64,000 bases of DNA from Agromyces ramosus (GCF_030817175.1 NZ_JAUSYY010000001.1:3948903-4012902), one strand, 5' to 3'. Shown: positions 44,285-55,046, numbered from the stretch's first letter. Numbers and translations are program-made. Notes: generated by a model from the letters alone, not told the origin.

Positions 44285-44905
44285 ATGCTGATCGAGCACC
44301 GCGGACGCCGCCCGGTCGTGCATCCCTCGGCGTCGGTGGCGCCGAACGCCGTCATCTGCGGTGCGGTCACGATCGCCGCCGGAGCGCGCGTGCTGTTCGG
44401 CGCGGTGCTCACGGCTGAAGACGGCGAGGTGTCGATCGGCGCGGAGAGCGTCGTGATGGAGCACGCACTCGTGCGCGGCCGCGCAGGCCATCCCGCCCGA
44501 GTCGGCGACCACGTGCTCGTCGGTCCGCACGCGCACGTGAACGGTGCCGTCATCGAAGCCGAGGCATTCATCGCCACTGGCGCCTCGGTGTTCCCGGGGG
44601 CCGTCATCGGCATCGGCGCCGAGGTGCGGATCAACGGCGTCGTGCAGGTGAACACCCGGCTCGAGCCGGGAGCCGTCGTGCCCATCGGATGGGTCGCCGT
44701 CGGCGATCCCGCGGTCATCCTGTCGCACGACCGGCACGACGAGATCTGGGCGATCCAACGCGAGCTCGACTTCACCGGCACCGTCTACGGCGTGGCGCCG
44801 GGCGATGGCATGCGCGAGATCATGGCCCGCCAGTCGGCGTTCTACGCCGCGCACGACGACGACACGATCGTCGCCGAGGGTGCCGACGGGTCATCCGGCC
44901 CCTGA
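44285..44905 (+). CDS. Gamma-carbonic-anhydrase-like hexapeptide repeat protein
   Basis: 206-aa left-handed beta-helix protein. Hexapeptide repeats run from about residue 12 to 145 (for example APNAVICGAVTIAAGARVLFG). Histidines at VVMEHALVRG and VGPHAHVNG match positions of the metal ligands in gamma-class carbonic anhydrase-like proteins (YrdA/PaaY type). The C-terminal tail forms the usual helix (DEIWAIQREL). Either a CO2 hydratase or an acyltransferase-related protein of unknown activity. The ATG 44285 lies 10 nt after the ctaA stop, with GAGG just upstream. Confidence 0.82.
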   Translation: MLIEHRGRRPVVHPSASVAPNAVICGAVTIAAGARVLFGAVLTAEDGEVSIGAESVVMEHALVRGRAGHPARVGDHVLVGPHAHVNGAVIEAEAFIATGASVFPGAVIGIGAEVRINGVVQVNTRLEPGAVVPIGWVAVGDPAVILSHDRHDEIWAIQRELDFTGTVYGVAPGDGMREIMARQSAFYAAHDDDTIVAEGADGSSGP

Positions 44906-44907
44906 GC

Positions 44908-45828
44908 TCAGAACGGCAGGAGCGGATCGATGCCGATCGCGAGGAACAGCAGCGAGAGGTACGCGATGGAGCCGTGGAAGACCCGCATCGGCGAGACCTT
45001 CTCATGACGGATCGCGAGGTTGTAGAGGCGGTGCGTCTCGGAGATGAACCAGATGCCCGTGACGAGCGCGACCGTGGAGTAGACGAGACCCATGCCCGCG
45101 ATGGGGATGAGCAGCAGCGAGCACGCGACGGTCGCCCAGGCATAGAGGATGACCTGCAGGCCGACCTGCGCCCGGCCCCGCACCACGGCGAGCATGGGAA
45201 CGCCCGCGGCGGCGTAGTCGTCTTTGTACTTCATCGAGAGCGGCCAGTAGTGCGGCGGCGTCCACAGGAAGATGATCAGGAAGAGGATGAACGGCGCCCA
45301 GTCGAGGCTGCCGGTCACCGCGGCCCAGCCGATGAGCACGGGCATGCAGCCCGCCACGCCGCCCCACACGATGTTCTGCGAGGTGCGGCGCTTCAGGATG
45401 AGGCTGTAGAACACGACGTAGAGCAGGATCGCGGCGAGCGAGAGCGCCGCGGCCAGCCAGTTGGTGAAGAGCCAGAGCCAGGCGATGGATGCCGCACCCA
45501 GCGCGTAGGCGAAGACGAGCGCCTCTCGGTCGCTGAGCTCTCCGGTGACCAGCGGGCGACCTCGAGTGCGCTTCATGACCCGGTCGATGTCGCGGTCGAT
45601 GTAGCAGTTGAACGCTCCGGCGGAGCCGGCGCTCATCGCCCCGCCGATGAGGGTGGCGACGAGCAGCCAGAGGTTCGGCAGGCCCTGTTCGGCGAGGATC
45701 ATCGTCGGTGCGGTGACGACCAGCAGCAACTCGATGACCCGCGGCTTGGTGAGCGCGAGGTACGCGGAGAGCTTTCGCCGTGCCGTCATCGCCGGTCGCG
45801 ACTCGCGAGTGTGTACGGCTGCCTGCAT
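44908..45828 (-). CDS. ctaB: Protoheme IX farnesyltransferase (heme O synthase)
   Basis: 306-aa UbiA-superfamily membrane prenyltransferase; it adds farnesyl to heme B to make heme O, the substrate of CtaA. Prenyl-diphosphate site [19 protein letters not shown] (about 80-98) and the second conserved region with [17 protein letters not shown] (about 200). About nine transmembrane segments. The ATG at 45828 has AGAGGAAC directly upstream; the later ATG in the same frame would remove a short charged N-terminus. Convergent with the hexapeptide protein gene. Confidence 0.95.
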   Translation of the reverse strand: MQAAVHTRESRPAMTARRKLSAYLALTKPRVIELLLVVTAPTMILAEQGLPNLWLLVATLIGGAMSAGSAGAFNCYIDRDIDRVMKRTRGRPLVTGELSDREALVFAYALGAASIAWLWLFTNWLAAALSLAAILLYVVFYSLILKRRTSQNIVWGGVAGCMPVLIGWAAVTGSLDWAPFILFLIIFLWTPPHYWPLSMKYKDDYAAAGVPMLAVVRGRAQVGLQVILYAWATVACSLLLIPIAGMGLVYSTVALVTGIWFISETHRLYNLAIRHEKVSPMRVFHGSIAYLSLLFLAIGIDPLLPF

Positions 45829-45883
45829 CGTTCCTCTTCCGGGCGCGGACACGTTTCGAGCACTCCCCGCGCGGCCCCACACG

Positions 45884-45889
45884 ATTCTA
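45884..45889 (-). promoter_or_regulatory. Candidate -10 box of ctaB
   Basis: TAGAAT on the minus strand (5 of 6 matches to TATAAT), about 55 nt before the ctaB start. TTGACC lies further upstream but only 12 bp away, too close to be its -35. Confidence 0.4.
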
Positions 45890-46149
45890 GGCCATGCTCG
45901 CGGTCAACATTGCGGAATGCGCTTTCCACCTCACATATCAAGGATCGACCTGTGAGTCATCCCCCGTCACAGAGCCTCGCCGAGTCCATATACTGAGGAA
46001 AGCGCGCCCGGTGGCGTGACTCACGAGTGCGGTCCAGCAGGACACGCCCATGAGTCCGCCCGCCCGGCGGAACCGCGCCGCAACGTCCTCGGCGGGTCGG
46101 GGACCGGTCGGTTCCCCGTCGCCGTCACGATCGGAAGGAACAGCACCTC
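45890..46149 (+). promoter_or_regulatory. Promoter and long leader of the tkt operon
   Basis: The 320-bp gap between ctaB and tkt has no gene. GTCACA (45966-45971, 4 of 6) and TATACT (45989-45994, 5 of 6) are 17 bp apart and point toward tkt. Transcription would start near 46001, leaving a leader of about 150 nt that is GC-rich and contains several short inverted repeats such as GGGACCGGTCGGTTCCCC. GGAAGGAAC upstream of the GTG is the ribosome binding site. Confidence 0.55.
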
Positions 46150-48243
46150 GTGGCAACTCTGCAGTGGGACCCCATCGACGATCGCGCGGTGGACACCGCC
46201 CGCGTCCTCGCCGCCGACGCCGTCGAGAAGGTCGGCAACGGCCATCCCGGCACGGCGATGAGCCTGGCGCCCGCCGCCTACCTGCTCTTCCAGAAGGTCA
46301 TGCGGCGCGACCCCGCCGACCACGCGTGGCTCGGTCGTGACCGGTTCGTCCTCTCGGCGGGTCACAGCTCGCTCACGCAGTACGTGCAGCTCTACCTCGC
46401 CGGCGACGGCCTCGAGCTGCACGACCTCGAGTCGCTGCGCACCTGGGGCTCCAAGACCCCCGGCCACCCCGAGTACGGCCACACCGACGGCGTCGAGATC
46501 ACCACCGGCCCGCTCGGGCAGGGCCTCGCCTCGGCCGTCGGCTTCGCCTACGCCTCACGCTTCGAGCGCGGTCTCTTCGATCCCGACGCCGCAGCGGGCG
46601 AGAGCCCGTTCGACCACTTCGTGTACGTCATCGCCGGCGACGGCGACCTGCAGGAGGGCATCACGAGCGAGGCATCCTCGCTCGCCGGCCACCAGCAGCT
46701 GGGCAACCTCGTCGTGATCTACGACTCGAACCAGATCTCCATCGAAGACGACACCAACATCGCCTTCACCGAGAATGTCGCCGAGCGCTATGCGGCGTAC
46801 GGATGGCACGTGCAGACCGTCGACTGGAAGAAGACGGGCCAGTACGTCGAAGACGTCGCCGAGCTCCACCGGGCGCTCGAGGCGGCCAAGGGCGAGACGT
46901 CGAAGCCGTCGATCATCATCCTGAAGACGATCATCGGCTGGCCGAGCCCCGGCAAGCAGAACACGGGCAAGATCCACGGGTCCGCCCTCGGCGCCGCCGA
47001 GCTCGCCGCCACGAAGGAGGTGCTCGGCTTCGACCCCGAGCAGAACTTCGTGGTCGCCGACGACATCCTCGAGCACACCCGAGAGGCCATCGAGCGCGGC
47101 GCGGCCGCGCACGCCGAGTGGCAGCTCGCGTTCGATGCGTGGGCCGAGGCGAATCCGGAGCGCAAGCAGCTGCTCGACCGCCTCGAGGCGGGCGAGCTGC
47201 CCGATGGCATCGGCGAGGTGCTCCCAGTGTTCGAGGGCGGCACAGAGGTCTCGACCCGAGCGGCATCCGGCAAGGTCATCAACGCCCTCGCCGGCGCGCT
47301 GCCCGAATTCTGGGGCGGCTCCGCCGACCTCGCGGAGTCGAACCTCACCACCATCAACGGAGCGTCCTCGTTCATCCCGACCGAGTGGTCGACGCACGAG
47401 TTCGCCGGAAACCCCTACGGCCGGGTGCTGCACTTCGGCATCCGCGAGCACGCCATGGGCGCGATCGTGAACGGCATCGTGCTGCACGGCAAGACCCGTG
47501 CGTTCGGCGGCACCTTCCTCATCTTCAGCGACTACATGCGGCCCGCCGTGCGGCTCGCCGCGCTCATGAAGGTGCCCTCGATCTTCGTCTGGACGCACGA
47601 CTCCGTGGCGCTCGGCGAAGACGGCCCCACGCACCAGCCGATCGAGCAGCTCGCGACGCTCCGCGCCATCCCCGGCTTCACCATCGTGCGGCCGGCCGAC
47701 GCGAACGAGGTCGCCGTCGCATGGCTCGAGATCCTGAAGCGACGCGACGCTCCGGTCGGCATCGCCCTGACCCGCCAGAACATCCAGGTGTTCGAGCGCG
47801 GTGAGGGCGAGGCATCCGGTGACACGCTCGCCTCGGCGGCCGGCCTCGCGAAGGGCGCCTACGTGCTCGCCGATGCCCCCTCGGGCACACCCGACGTCAT
47901 CCTCATCGCGACCGGCTCCGAGGTGCAGCTCGCCGTGGCCGCGCGCAAGGTGCTCGCCGCAGAGGGCATCGAGGCTCGTGTCGTCTCGGCTCCGAGCCTC
48001 GAATGGTTCGAGGAGCAGGATGCCGCCTACCGCGAGTCCGTCCTGCCCGCCTCGGTCACGGCACGCGTGTCCGTCGAGGCGGGCATCTCGCTCTCGTGGC
48101 GCCCCTACGTCGGCGACCGCGGCCGAAGCGTGTCGATCGAGCACTTCGGCGCCTCCGCCGACTACAAGACCCTGTTCCGCGAGTTCGGCATCACGACGGA
48201 AGCCGTCGTCGCCGCCGCGAAGGAAACGCTCGCGTCGGCTTGA
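46150..48243 (+). CDS. tkt: Transketolase
   Basis: 697-aa thiamine-diphosphate enzyme of the non-oxidative pentose phosphate pathway. [20 protein letters not shown] at the N-terminus, the cofactor motif [19 protein letters not shown] (about 160-178) ending with the NxxxI segment YDSNQIS, and [20 protein letters not shown] (about 492-511) are all characteristic. The GTG at 46150 has GGAAGGAAC 10 nt upstream. First of six genes for the pentose phosphate pathway in one direction; tal follows after 25 nt. Confidence 0.98.
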   Translation: MATLQWDPIDDRAVDTARVLAADAVEKVGNGHPGTAMSLAPAAYLLFQKVMRRDPADHAWLGRDRFVLSAGHSSLTQYVQLYLAGDGLELHDLESLRTWGSKTPGHPEYGHTDGVEITTGPLGQGLASAVGFAYASRFERGLFDPDAAAGESPFDHFVYVIAGDGDLQEGITSEASSLAGHQQLGNLVVIYDSNQISIEDDTNIAFTENVAERYAAYGWHVQTVDWKKTGQYVEDVAELHRALEAAKGETSKPSIIILKTIIGWPSPGKQNTGKIHGSALGAAELAATKEVLGFDPEQNFVVADDILEHTREAIERGAAAHAEWQLAFDAWAEANPERKQLLDRLEAGELPDGIGEVLPVFEGGTEVSTRAASGKVINALAGALPEFWGGSADLAESNLTTINGASSFIPTEWSTHEFAGNPYGRVLHFGIREHAMGAIVNGIVLHGKTRAFGGTFLIFSDYMRPAVRLAALMKVPSIFVWTHDSVALGEDGPTHQPIEQLATLRAIPGFTIVRPADANEVAVAWLEILKRRDAPVGIALTRQNIQVFERGEGEASGDTLASAAGLAKGAYVLADAPSGTPDVILIATGSEVQLAVAARKVLAAEGIEARVVSAPSLEWFEEQDAAYRESVLPASVTARVSVEAGISLSWRPYVGDRGRSVSIEHFGASADYKTLFREFGITTEAVVAAAKETLASA

Positions 48244-48268
48244 CGCGCGCACGAAGGAGACACACCTC

Positions 48269-49381
48269 ATGACCAGCAACTCCCCCACCGCCGCCCTCTC
48301 CGAGGCCGGCGTCAGCATCTGGCTCGACGACCTCTCACGCGAGCGCCTCGTCTCGGGCGGCCTCGAGCGGCTCATCACCGAGCGCAACGTCGTCGGCGTC
48401 ACCACGAACCCGACCATCTTCGCGAACGCCCTGGCCAACGGGGCCGAGGAGTACGCCGAGCACCTCCACACGCTCGCGGCATCGGGCGCGGACATCGACA
48501 CCGCGGTCTTCGAGATCATCACCGACGACGTGCGCACCGCCGCCGACGTGCTCCGTCCCACCTACGACGCGACCGGCCACGACGGCCGCGTCTCGATCGA
48601 GGTCGAACCGGGACTCGCCCACGACGCCGAGGGGACGATCGCGCAGGCGAAGACCCTCTGGGCGACGGTCGACCGTCCGAACGCCATGATCAAGATCCCG
48701 GCGACCATCGAGGGCCTCGACGCCATCACCGCGGCCACCGCCGCCGGAATCAGCGTCAACGTCACCCTGATCTTCAGCCTCGACCGCTACCGCGAGGTGA
48801 TCGAGGCCTATCTCACGGGGCTCGAGCAGGCGAAGGCGGCCGGCATCGACCTCGGCACGATCCACTCGGTCGCCTCGTTCTTCGTGTCGCGCGTCGACAC
48901 CGAGATCGACAAGCGGCTCACGGCGATCGGCACCGATGAGGCCCTCGCGCTGAAGAGCAAGGCGGGCATCGCGAACGCGCGGCTCGCCTACGAGCTCTAC
49001 GAGCAGGTCTTCGGCAGTGAGCGCGCCACCGCGCTGCTCGAGGCCGGAGCCAACCGCCAGCGCCCCCTGTGGGCGTCGACCGGCGTGAAGGACCCGTCAC
49101 TGCCCGATACCCTGTACGTCACCGAGCTCGTCGCGCCCGGCGTGGTGAACACCATGCCGGAGAAGACGCTCGAGGCGACGTTCGACCACGGCCAGGTCGG
49201 AGGTGACACCGTGACGGGCGCCTACGGCGACGCCGGCAAGGTGCTCGACTCGCTCGCCCGGGTGGGCGTCGACTACGACGACGTCACCGCCGTGCTCGAG
49301 CGCGAAGGCGTCGAGAAGTTCCTCGTGTCCTGGAACGAACTGCTCGAGACCGTGCGCGGCGCCCTGGAGGCGGCCCGATGA
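48269..49381 (+). CDS. tal: Transaldolase
   Basis: 370-aa transaldolase of the actinobacterial/cyanobacterial type (longer than the 317-aa E. coli TalB). The Schiff-base lysine is in AMIKIPAT (about 135-142); [13 protein letters not shown] at the start, [11 protein letters not shown], and [12 protein letters not shown] are family marks. The ATG 48269 has GAAGGAGA 9 nt upstream. The stop overlaps the pgi start (ATGA at 49378-49381). Confidence 0.97.
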   Translation: MTSNSPTAALSEAGVSIWLDDLSRERLVSGGLERLITERNVVGVTTNPTIFANALANGAEEYAEHLHTLAASGADIDTAVFEIITDDVRTAADVLRPTYDATGHDGRVSIEVEPGLAHDAEGTIAQAKTLWATVDRPNAMIKIPATIEGLDAITAATAAGISVNVTLIFSLDRYREVIEAYLTGLEQAKAAGIDLGTIHSVASFFVSRVDTEIDKRLTAIGTDEALALKSKAGIANARLAYELYEQVFGSERATALLEAGANRQRPLWASTGVKDPSLPDTLYVTELVAPGVVNTMPEKTLEATFDHGQVGGDTVTGAYGDAGKVLDSLARVGVDYDDVTAVLEREGVEKFLVSWNELLETVRGALEAAR

Positions 49382-50982
49382 GCTTCCGCATCTCGGTCAG
49401 CGGGGACGCCGCCGACGCCGTGCGCCGCACCGTTCCCGGCCTCGTCGCCGACCTCGTCGCGAGCGGCATCACCGCGCAGGATGCCGCGCTGTGGGGCCCC
49501 GAGGCCGAGGCCGAGTCGGCGAAGCGCCTCGGCTGGACCGAGGCGGTCGCCATCTCCCGTCCCCTCGTCGCCGAGATCGAGGCGCTCCGCGAGCAGCTCG
49601 AGGCCGACGGAGTCTCGCACATCGTGCTCGCGGGCATGGGCGGCTCGTCGCTCGCGCCCGAGGTCATCACCCGCACCACCGGCGTCCGGCTCACCGTGCT
49701 CGACTCCACCGAGCCCGGGCAGGTCCGGGCCGCCCTCGATGACCGCCTCGAGGCATCCGCCCTCGTCGTCTCGTCGAAGTCCGGCTCGACCGTCGAGACC
49801 GACAGCCAGCGCCGCATCTACGAGCAGGCGTTCCGTGAGGCCGGCATCGACCCCACGACGCGCATCATCGTCGTCACCGACCCCGGGTCGCCGCTCGACG
49901 AGTCGGCGCGCGCCGCCGGCTACCGGGTGTTCAACGCCGACCCGAACGTCGGCGGCCGCTACTCGGCGCTCACGGCCTTCGGGCTGGTGCCATCGGGCCT
50001 CGCCGGCGTCGACATCTCCGAGATGCTCGACGAGGCCGAGACGATCGAGCTCACCCTCGCGATCGACACCGAGGAGAACCCCGGCCTCGTGCTCGGGGCC
50101 GCGATCGCCGCCACGGCACCTCGCCGCGACAAGCTCGGCATCATCGCCGACGGCACGCACATCGTCGGCTTCGCCGACTGGGCCGAGCAGCTCATCGCCG
50201 AGTCCACCGGCAAGGAGGGCACCGGCATCCTGCCCGTCGTGCTCGACGTCGACTCGCCCGAGCTCGACGAGAACCTGCCCGACCTCCAGGTCGTGCGGCT
50301 CGTCGACGACGCCGGCGACGAGATCTTCGGCGACGACGACTCCGGCGAGATCCGGGTGTCCGGCACCCTCGGCGCGCAGCTGCTCGTCTGGGAGTACGCC
50401 ACCGTCGTCGCCGGTCGCATCCTCGGCATCAATCCCTTCGACCAGCCCGATGTCGAGTCCGCGAAGATCGCGGCGCGGGGCCTCCTCGATGCTCGTCCCG
50501 AACCGGCTCCGGCCGCGTTCGTGTCCGACGGCATCGAGGTGCGCGGCACGCCCGAGGTGATCGGCGCCTCAAGCGACCTCGCCTCCGCCATCGAGGTGCT
50601 GCTCGAAGAGCTGCCCGCCGACGGCTACCTCTCGGTGCACGCCTACGTCGATCGGGTCGCGCACCCCGAACTCGAGCGCATCCGCGACCTGCTCGCGGCC
50701 CGCGCAGGTCGTCCCGTGACGTTCGGCTGGGGTCCGCGGTTCCTGCACTCGACCGGCCAGTTCCACAAGGGCGGGCCGGCGGTGGGCGTGTTCCTGCAGG
50801 TCCTCCAGACGCCGGCCGAAGACCTCGCGATCCCCGACCGGCCGTTCACGTTCGGTGAACTGATCGCCGCGCAGGCATCCGGTGACTCGGCGGTGCTCGC
50901 CGAGCACGGGCGTCCGGTACTCACGCTCACGCTCACCGACCCCGCGTCGAACATCGCAACCCTCTTCGACGCCGTCGGCTGA
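49378..50982 (+). CDS. pgi: Glucose-6-phosphate isomerase
   Basis: 534-aa sugar isomerase. [11 protein letters not shown] (about 84-94) and SKSGSTVET (about 139-147) are the phosphate-binding SIS motifs, [10 protein letters not shown] and [15 protein letters not shown] continue the first domain, and the C-terminal half has [23 protein letters not shown] with the catalytic-site histidines. The form resembles the Pgi domain of tal-pgi fusion proteins, which fits its overlap with tal. Links glycolysis to the pentose phosphate genes around it. Confidence 0.94.
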   Translation: MSFRISVSGDAADAVRRTVPGLVADLVASGITAQDAALWGPEAEAESAKRLGWTEAVAISRPLVAEIEALREQLEADGVSHIVLAGMGGSSLAPEVITRTTGVRLTVLDSTEPGQVRAALDDRLEASALVVSSKSGSTVETDSQRRIYEQAFREAGIDPTTRIIVVTDPGSPLDESARAAGYRVFNADPNVGGRYSALTAFGLVPSGLAGVDISEMLDEAETIELTLAIDTEENPGLVLGAAIAATAPRRDKLGIIADGTHIVGFADWAEQLIAESTGKEGTGILPVVLDVDSPELDENLPDLQVVRLVDDAGDEIFGDDDSGEIRVSGTLGAQLLVWEYATVVAGRILGINPFDQPDVESAKIAARGLLDARPEPAPAAFVSDGIEVRGTPEVIGASSDLASAIEVLLEELPADGYLSVHAYVDRVAHPELERIRDLLAARAGRPVTFGWGPRFLHSTGQFHKGGPAVGVFLQVLQTPAEDLAIPDRPFTFGELIAAQASGDSAVLAEHGRPVLTLTLTDPASNIATLFDAVG

Positions 50983-50998
50983 CGCCGGAAGGAATCGC

Positions 50999-52540
50999 AT
51001 GCACCCCGCCGCGATCACCGCGCAGCACAACCCCCTCCGTTCTCCGAAGGACTATCGACTGAACCGCATCGCGGGCCCGTCGAGCCTGATCATCTTCGGC
51101 GTCACAGGCGACCTGTCACGCAAGAAGCTGATGCCCGCCGTGTACGATCTCGCCAATCGTGGGCTGCTCCCGCCCGGCTTCGCCCTCGTCGGCTTCGCCC
51201 GACGCGAGTGGGCCGACCAGGACTTCGAGAAGGTCGTGCACGACTCGGTGCGGCAGTACGCCCGCACCGAGTTCCGTGAAGACGTCTGGAAGCAGCTGGC
51301 CCGGGGCATCCGCTTCGTTCCCGGCGACTTCGACGACGACGACGCGTTCGATCGCCTGCGCACGGTGGTCGCCGAGCTCGACCAGAAGCGCGGCACCATG
51401 GGCAACCATGCGTTCTACCTCTCGATTCCGCCGAAGTCGTTCCCGGTGGTCACCGAGCAGTTGAAGCGATCGGGCCTGACCGAACAGCGCAACGGCCAGT
51501 GGCGCCGTGTCGTCATCGAGAAGCCGTTCGGGTCCGACCTGCAGACCGCGCGCGAGCTGAACGACGTCGTGGCCTCGGTGTTCCCGCCCGACGCGGTGTT
51601 CCGCATCGATCACTACCTCGGCAAGGAGACGGTCCAGAACATCCTGGCGCTGCGCTTCGCCAACCAGTTGTACGAGCCGATCTGGAACGCCAACTACGTC
51701 GACCACGTGCAGATCACGATGGCCGAGGACATCGGCGTCGGCGGACGCGCCGGCTACTACGACGGTATCGGCGCGGCACGCGACGTCATCCAGAACCACT
51801 TGCTTCAGCTGCTCGCGCTCACCGCCATGGAGGAGCCCATCTCCTTCGAGGCGAGCGACCTCCGTGCCGAGAAGGAGAAGATCCTCGCCGCGGTGCGCCT
51901 GCCCGACGACCTCGCGACGGGCACCGCCCGCGGACAGTATGCGGGCGGCTGGCAGGGTGGCGAAGAGGTCATCGGCTTCCTCGACGAAGACGGCATGAAC
52001 CCCGAGTCGACAACCGAGACGTACGCTGCGATGAGGCTGACCATCGGCACACGCCGATGGGCGGGTGTGCCGTTCTACCTCCGGGCCGGAAAGCGGCTCG
52101 GCCGCCGAGTCACCGAGATCGCCGTGGTATTCAAGCGCGCGCCCCAGCAGGTGTTCGCCGACAGCCAGACCTCGCAGCTCGGGCAGAACGCGCTCGTCAT
52201 CCGGGTGCAGCCCGACGAGGGCGTGACCATCCGCTTCGGGTCCAAGGTGCCGGGTGCCGGCATGCAGGTGCGTGACGTCACGATGGACTTCGGCTACGGG
52301 CACGCCTTCACCGAAGCGAGCCCCGAGGCGTATGAGCGCCTCATTCTCGACGTGCTGCTCGGCGACCCGCCGCTGTTCCCCCGCCAGGAGGAGGTCGAGC
52401 TCTCGTGGAAGATCCTCGACCCGATCGAGGAGTTCTGGGCGACCCAGGGGCAGCCCGAGCAGTACCGCCCCGGCACCTGGGGGCCGGCATCCGCCGATGA
52501 GCTCCTGCAACGCGACGGACGAAGCTGGAGGCGGCCATGA
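50999..52540 (+). CDS. zwf: Glucose-6-phosphate 1-dehydrogenase
   Basis: 513-aa NADP-dependent first enzyme of the oxidative pentose phosphate pathway. FGVTGDLSRKKLMPAVYDL (nucleotide binding, about 33-51), the active-site RIDHYLGKETVQNIL (about 202-216), and EKPFGSDLQTA with the catalytic-pocket Lys are present. ATG 50999 follows GGAAGGA. The stop overlaps the opcA start by ATGA (52537-52540), as is usual: OpcA is needed for full activity of Zwf in actinobacteria. Confidence 0.98.
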   Translation: MHPAAITAQHNPLRSPKDYRLNRIAGPSSLIIFGVTGDLSRKKLMPAVYDLANRGLLPPGFALVGFARREWADQDFEKVVHDSVRQYARTEFREDVWKQLARGIRFVPGDFDDDDAFDRLRTVVAELDQKRGTMGNHAFYLSIPPKSFPVVTEQLKRSGLTEQRNGQWRRVVIEKPFGSDLQTARELNDVVASVFPPDAVFRIDHYLGKETVQNILALRFANQLYEPIWNANYVDHVQITMAEDIGVGGRAGYYDGIGAARDVIQNHLLQLLALTAMEEPISFEASDLRAEKEKILAAVRLPDDLATGTARGQYAGGWQGGEEVIGFLDEDGMNPESTTETYAAMRLTIGTRRWAGVPFYLRAGKRLGRRVTEIAVVFKRAPQQVFADSQTSQLGQNALVIRVQPDEGVTIRFGSKVPGAGMQVRDVTMDFGYGHAFTEASPEAYERLILDVLLGDPPLFPRQEEVELSWKILDPIEEFWATQGQPEQYRPGTWGPASADELLQRDGRSWRRP

Positions 52541-53508
52541 TCGTCGACCTGCCCGACACGACGACGAGCCAGGTCTCGAAGAGCCTCGTCAAGATTCGCG
52601 AAGAGGGCGGCGTGGTCGCCCTCGGGCGTGTGCTGACGCTCGTGATCGCCACCACTCCCGGCGCTGAAGAGGAGGCGATCGAGGCCGCGAACGACGCTTC
52701 GCGCGAGCATCCGATGCGCGTGATCGTCGTCTCCACCGAATCCGGAGCCGAGCGCTCGGCCGCGCCGCCCCGACTCGACGCGGAGATCCGCGTCGGCGGT
52801 GATGCCGGCGCGAGCGAGGTCATCGTACTCCGCGCTTCGGGCGATGCCGCCCTCGACGAGGAGAGCCTCGTGATGGGGCTGCTGCTGCCCGATGCGCCCG
52901 TGGTCACGTGGTGGCCCGGCGCCGCGCCGGAGGTGCCCGGCCGGTCGGCGCTCGGGCGCATCGCGCACCGGCGCATCACCGACGCCTCGACCCAGCCCGA
53001 TCCGCAAGCGGCCCTCGAGGCGCTCGCGACGAGCTACACGCCCGGTGACGCCGACTTCGCGTGGACGCGTCTCACCCTCTGGCGCGCCCAACTGGCTGCA
53101 GTGCTCGATCAGCCGCCCTACGAGTCGGTCACCGGAGTGCGGGTCACCGGCGCGATCGACTCACCCTCGACGACGCTGCTCGCCGCGTGGCTCCACCTCC
53201 AGCTTTCCGCTCCGACCGAGTACGAGCTCACGAGCGTCGAGGCTGGGTCCCACGGGATCCATGGCGTTCGCCTGGAACGTGCGAGCGGTGCTGTCGAGCT
53301 CGTGCGCGACGTCCCCGGTGTCGCGACGCTCCGACAGCCCGGGCAGCCCGTGCACGACCTCGCCCTGCCACGCCGCAACCTGCGTGACTGCCTCGCCGAC
53401 GAACTTCGGCGCCTCGACCCCGATGAGTTGTACGGTGAAGTCATCACGAGCGGGCTGCGCGCCCTGCTCGACGCAGGCCATGATGGCGAGGTCACGCATG
53501 ACGAATGA
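52537..53508 (+). CDS. opcA: Glucose-6-phosphate dehydrogenase assembly protein OpcA
   Basis: 323-aa OpcA, the partner protein of Zwf in actinobacteria and cyanobacteria. MIVDLPDTTTSQVSKSLVKI at the start, LLLPDAPVVTWWPGAAPEVP near residue 110, and DSPSTTLLAAWLHLQL near 210 are family blocks. Not an enzyme itself as far as known; affects Zwf oligomerisation and activity in studied species. Coupled to zwf and overlaps pgl by 11 bases. Confidence 0.95.
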   Translation: MIVDLPDTTTSQVSKSLVKIREEGGVVALGRVLTLVIATTPGAEEEAIEAANDASREHPMRVIVVSTESGAERSAAPPRLDAEIRVGGDAGASEVIVLRASGDAALDEESLVMGLLLPDAPVVTWWPGAAPEVPGRSALGRIAHRRITDASTQPDPQAALEALATSYTPGDADFAWTRLTLWRAQLAAVLDQPPYESVTGVRVTGAIDSPSTTLLAAWLHLQLSAPTEYELTSVEAGSHGIHGVRLERASGAVELVRDVPGVATLRQPGQPVHDLALPRRNLRDCLADELRRLDPDELYGEVITSGLRALLDAGHDGEVTHDE

Positions 53509-54268
53509 ACGCCGAGTGCTCGTCCACCCCGACAAGGGCGCACTCTCCGGGTCGGTGGCCGCACGGTTCATCACGAAGATGCTCGACATCCTCGACACGC
53601 AGGCCGTCGCTCACGTCGTGCTCACCGGCGGCAGCATGGGCGCGGCCGTGCTCGAGGCCGTCGGCGCCTCCCCCGCCCGCACGACCATCGACTGGTCGCG
53701 TGTGCACTTCTGGTGGGGTGACGAACGCTGGGTGCCAGCCCGTGACTCGGAACGCAACGACGAGCAGGCGCGCACGGCGCTGCTCGATTCGCTCGAGCTG
53801 CCGGCCGGCAATGTCCACCCGTTCCCGGCCTCCGACGGCGGGCTCGAGCTCGACGAAGCGGCTGAGGCGTACGCCGCAGAGCTCGCGCAGCACGGCGTCG
53901 ACGGGCTCCCCCACCCCATCTTCGACATCACCTTCCTGGGCGTGGGCCCCGACGGGCACATCGCCTCACTGTTCCCGCACCGCTCCGGCATCCAGGTCAC
54001 CGACCGCACGGTGATCCCAGTACGCAACTCGCCGAAGCCGCCCCCAGAGCGCCTGAGCCTCACGCGACCGGTCATCAACGCCTCGCAGCGCATCTGGCTC
54101 GTCCTCGCCGGTGCCGACAAGGCCTCGGCGCTGGGCCTCGCCCTCGCGGGCGCGAGCCGTGACGAAGTACCCGTCGCCGGCATCAAGGGCCGCAAGCGCA
54201 CCGTGTTCTTCGTCGACGGCGACGCGGCTGCCGAAGTACCTGAGACCCTCATCGCCCGCGACTACTGA
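53498..54268 (+). CDS. pgl: 6-phosphogluconolactonase
   Basis: 256-aa DevB/SOL-type lactonase, hydrolysing the Zwf product to 6-phosphogluconate. VLTGGSMGAAVLEAV, HFWWGDERWVPARDSERND and FLGVGPDGHIASLFPH are the phosphate-binding and catalytic motifs. I chose the ATG at 53498, inside the end of opcA; the frame upstream is open but non-homologous. Last gene of the six-gene pentose phosphate operon, followed by a strong terminator. A gene for 6-phosphogluconate dehydrogenase is not in the window. Confidence 0.96.
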   Translation: MTNERRVLVHPDKGALSGSVAARFITKMLDILDTQAVAHVVLTGGSMGAAVLEAVGASPARTTIDWSRVHFWWGDERWVPARDSERNDEQARTALLDSLELPAGNVHPFPASDGGLELDEAAEAYAAELAQHGVDGLPHPIFDITFLGVGPDGHIASLFPHRSGIQVTDRTVIPVRNSPKPPPERLSLTRPVINASQRIWLVLAGADKASALGLALAGASRDEVPVAGIKGRKRTVFFVDGDAAAEVPETLIARDY

Positions 54269-54280
54269 CCCGGGTACGCG

Positions 54281-54310
54281 AAAAGGGACGGCCCTCGGGC
54301 CGTCCCTTTT
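54281..54310. terminator. Strong bidirectional intrinsic terminator
   Basis: AAAAGGGACGGCCC-TC-GGGCCGTCCCTTTT is a perfect 14-bp inverted repeat with A and T runs at both ends, so it works in either direction. It separates the pentose phosphate operon (+) from the rbpA end of the glycolytic gene group (-). Confidence 0.95.
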
Positions 54311-54326
54311 CACATGCGAACGAGCC

Positions 54327-54692
54327 TCAGTCCTTCTTCAGCTGTCCGCGTCGGGTGCGCAACTGCGTGAGCGCATCGTCGAGCAGGGCTGCTGCCTCTT
54401 CGTCGGTGCGGCGCTCCTTGACGTACGCGAGGTGCGTCTTGTACGGCTCGAGCTTCGAGACCGACGGCGGGTTCTCGCGGTCGCGGCCCGCCGGCAGCCC
54501 CGTGGAGGGGCTGTCGATGATGTCGGGGATCTCGTCGTCGGGCAGGCTCGCCGCGAAGTAGCGCACGGTCTCGTTGCCCTGCGCGTCCCAGTAGCTCACT
54601 GCGACACGATCGGCGTGGAAGCCGCGATCCTGCTCGCCCATGGGGCCTGCGCCGACGCGCGACCCGCGAATGGCGCTGTTTCCTGATGCCAT
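54327..54692 (-). CDS. rbpA: RNA polymerase-binding protein RbpA
   Basis: 121-aa actinobacterial transcription factor that binds RNA polymerase with the primary sigma factor and stabilises open complexes. The N-terminal tail MASGNSAIRGSRVGAGPMG, the core YFAASLPDDEIPDI, and the C-terminal sigma-interacting domain KTHLAYVKERRTDEEAAALL are clear. The core zinc-ligand cysteines of the Streptomyces protein are absent, as in many relatives. It lies 13 nt downstream of secG, possibly transcribed from the secG promoter. Confidence 0.95.
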   Translation of the reverse strand: MASGNSAIRGSRVGAGPMGEQDRGFHADRVAVSYWDAQGNETVRYFAASLPDDEIPDIIDSPSTGLPAGRDRENPPSVSKLEPYKTHLAYVKERRTDEEAAALLDDALTQLRTRRGQLKKD

Positions 54693-54705
54693 CGTCGTTC
54701 CCCTG

Positions 54706-54957
54706 TCAGATTCCGACGTCGAACTTGGTGATGAGGCCGAGCACCACGATGCAGGTGATCCACACGAGCGCGAGGATGATCGTGATGCGGTTCAGGTTGC
54801 GCTCAGCGACGCCCGACGCACCGAGGCTCGACGTGACGCCACCGCCGAACATGTCGGACAGACCGCCACCGCGGCCCTTGTGCAGCAGGATGAGCAGCGT
54901 CAGCAGGAGGCTCGTGAGACCGAGCAGCACCTGCAGGACGACCTGGAGAATCTCCAC
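54706..54957 (-). CDS. secG: Preprotein translocase subunit SecG
   Basis: 83-aa membrane subunit of the SecYEG channel. Two transmembrane helices (about 3-24 and 56-75) flank the conserved cytoplasmic GRGGGLSDMFGGG loop. I chose GTG 54957 (GGAAAGG upstream), which gives the normal N-terminus VEILQVVLQVLLGL; the frame to 54999 is not conserved. Usual tpiA-secG linkage. Confidence 0.95.
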   Translation of the reverse strand: MEILQVVLQVLLGLTSLLLTLLILLHKGRGGGLSDMFGGGVTSSLGASGVAERNLNRITIILALVWITCIVVLGLITKFDVGI

Positions 54958-55001
54958 GGTGAACCTTTCCGGGCACGACGCAGGGGGTCGGGCCGACAAT
55001 C

Positions 55002-55007
55002 AGTATA
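55002..55007 (-). promoter_or_regulatory. Candidate -10 box of secG
   Basis: TATACT on the minus strand (5 of 6 matches), with a predicted start about 38 nt before the secG GTG. No good -35 box, but the hexamer stands out in an otherwise GC-rich gap. Confidence 0.45.
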
Positions 55008-55046
55008 ACGGCACACTGGCCGGAGACAGCGGCGTATAGAGCCGGG

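Noticed and set aside
46555-48561. A 668-codon open frame antisense to tkt and the start of tal
   Set aside because: Shadow of two certain genes; low-complexity antisense composition and no motif.
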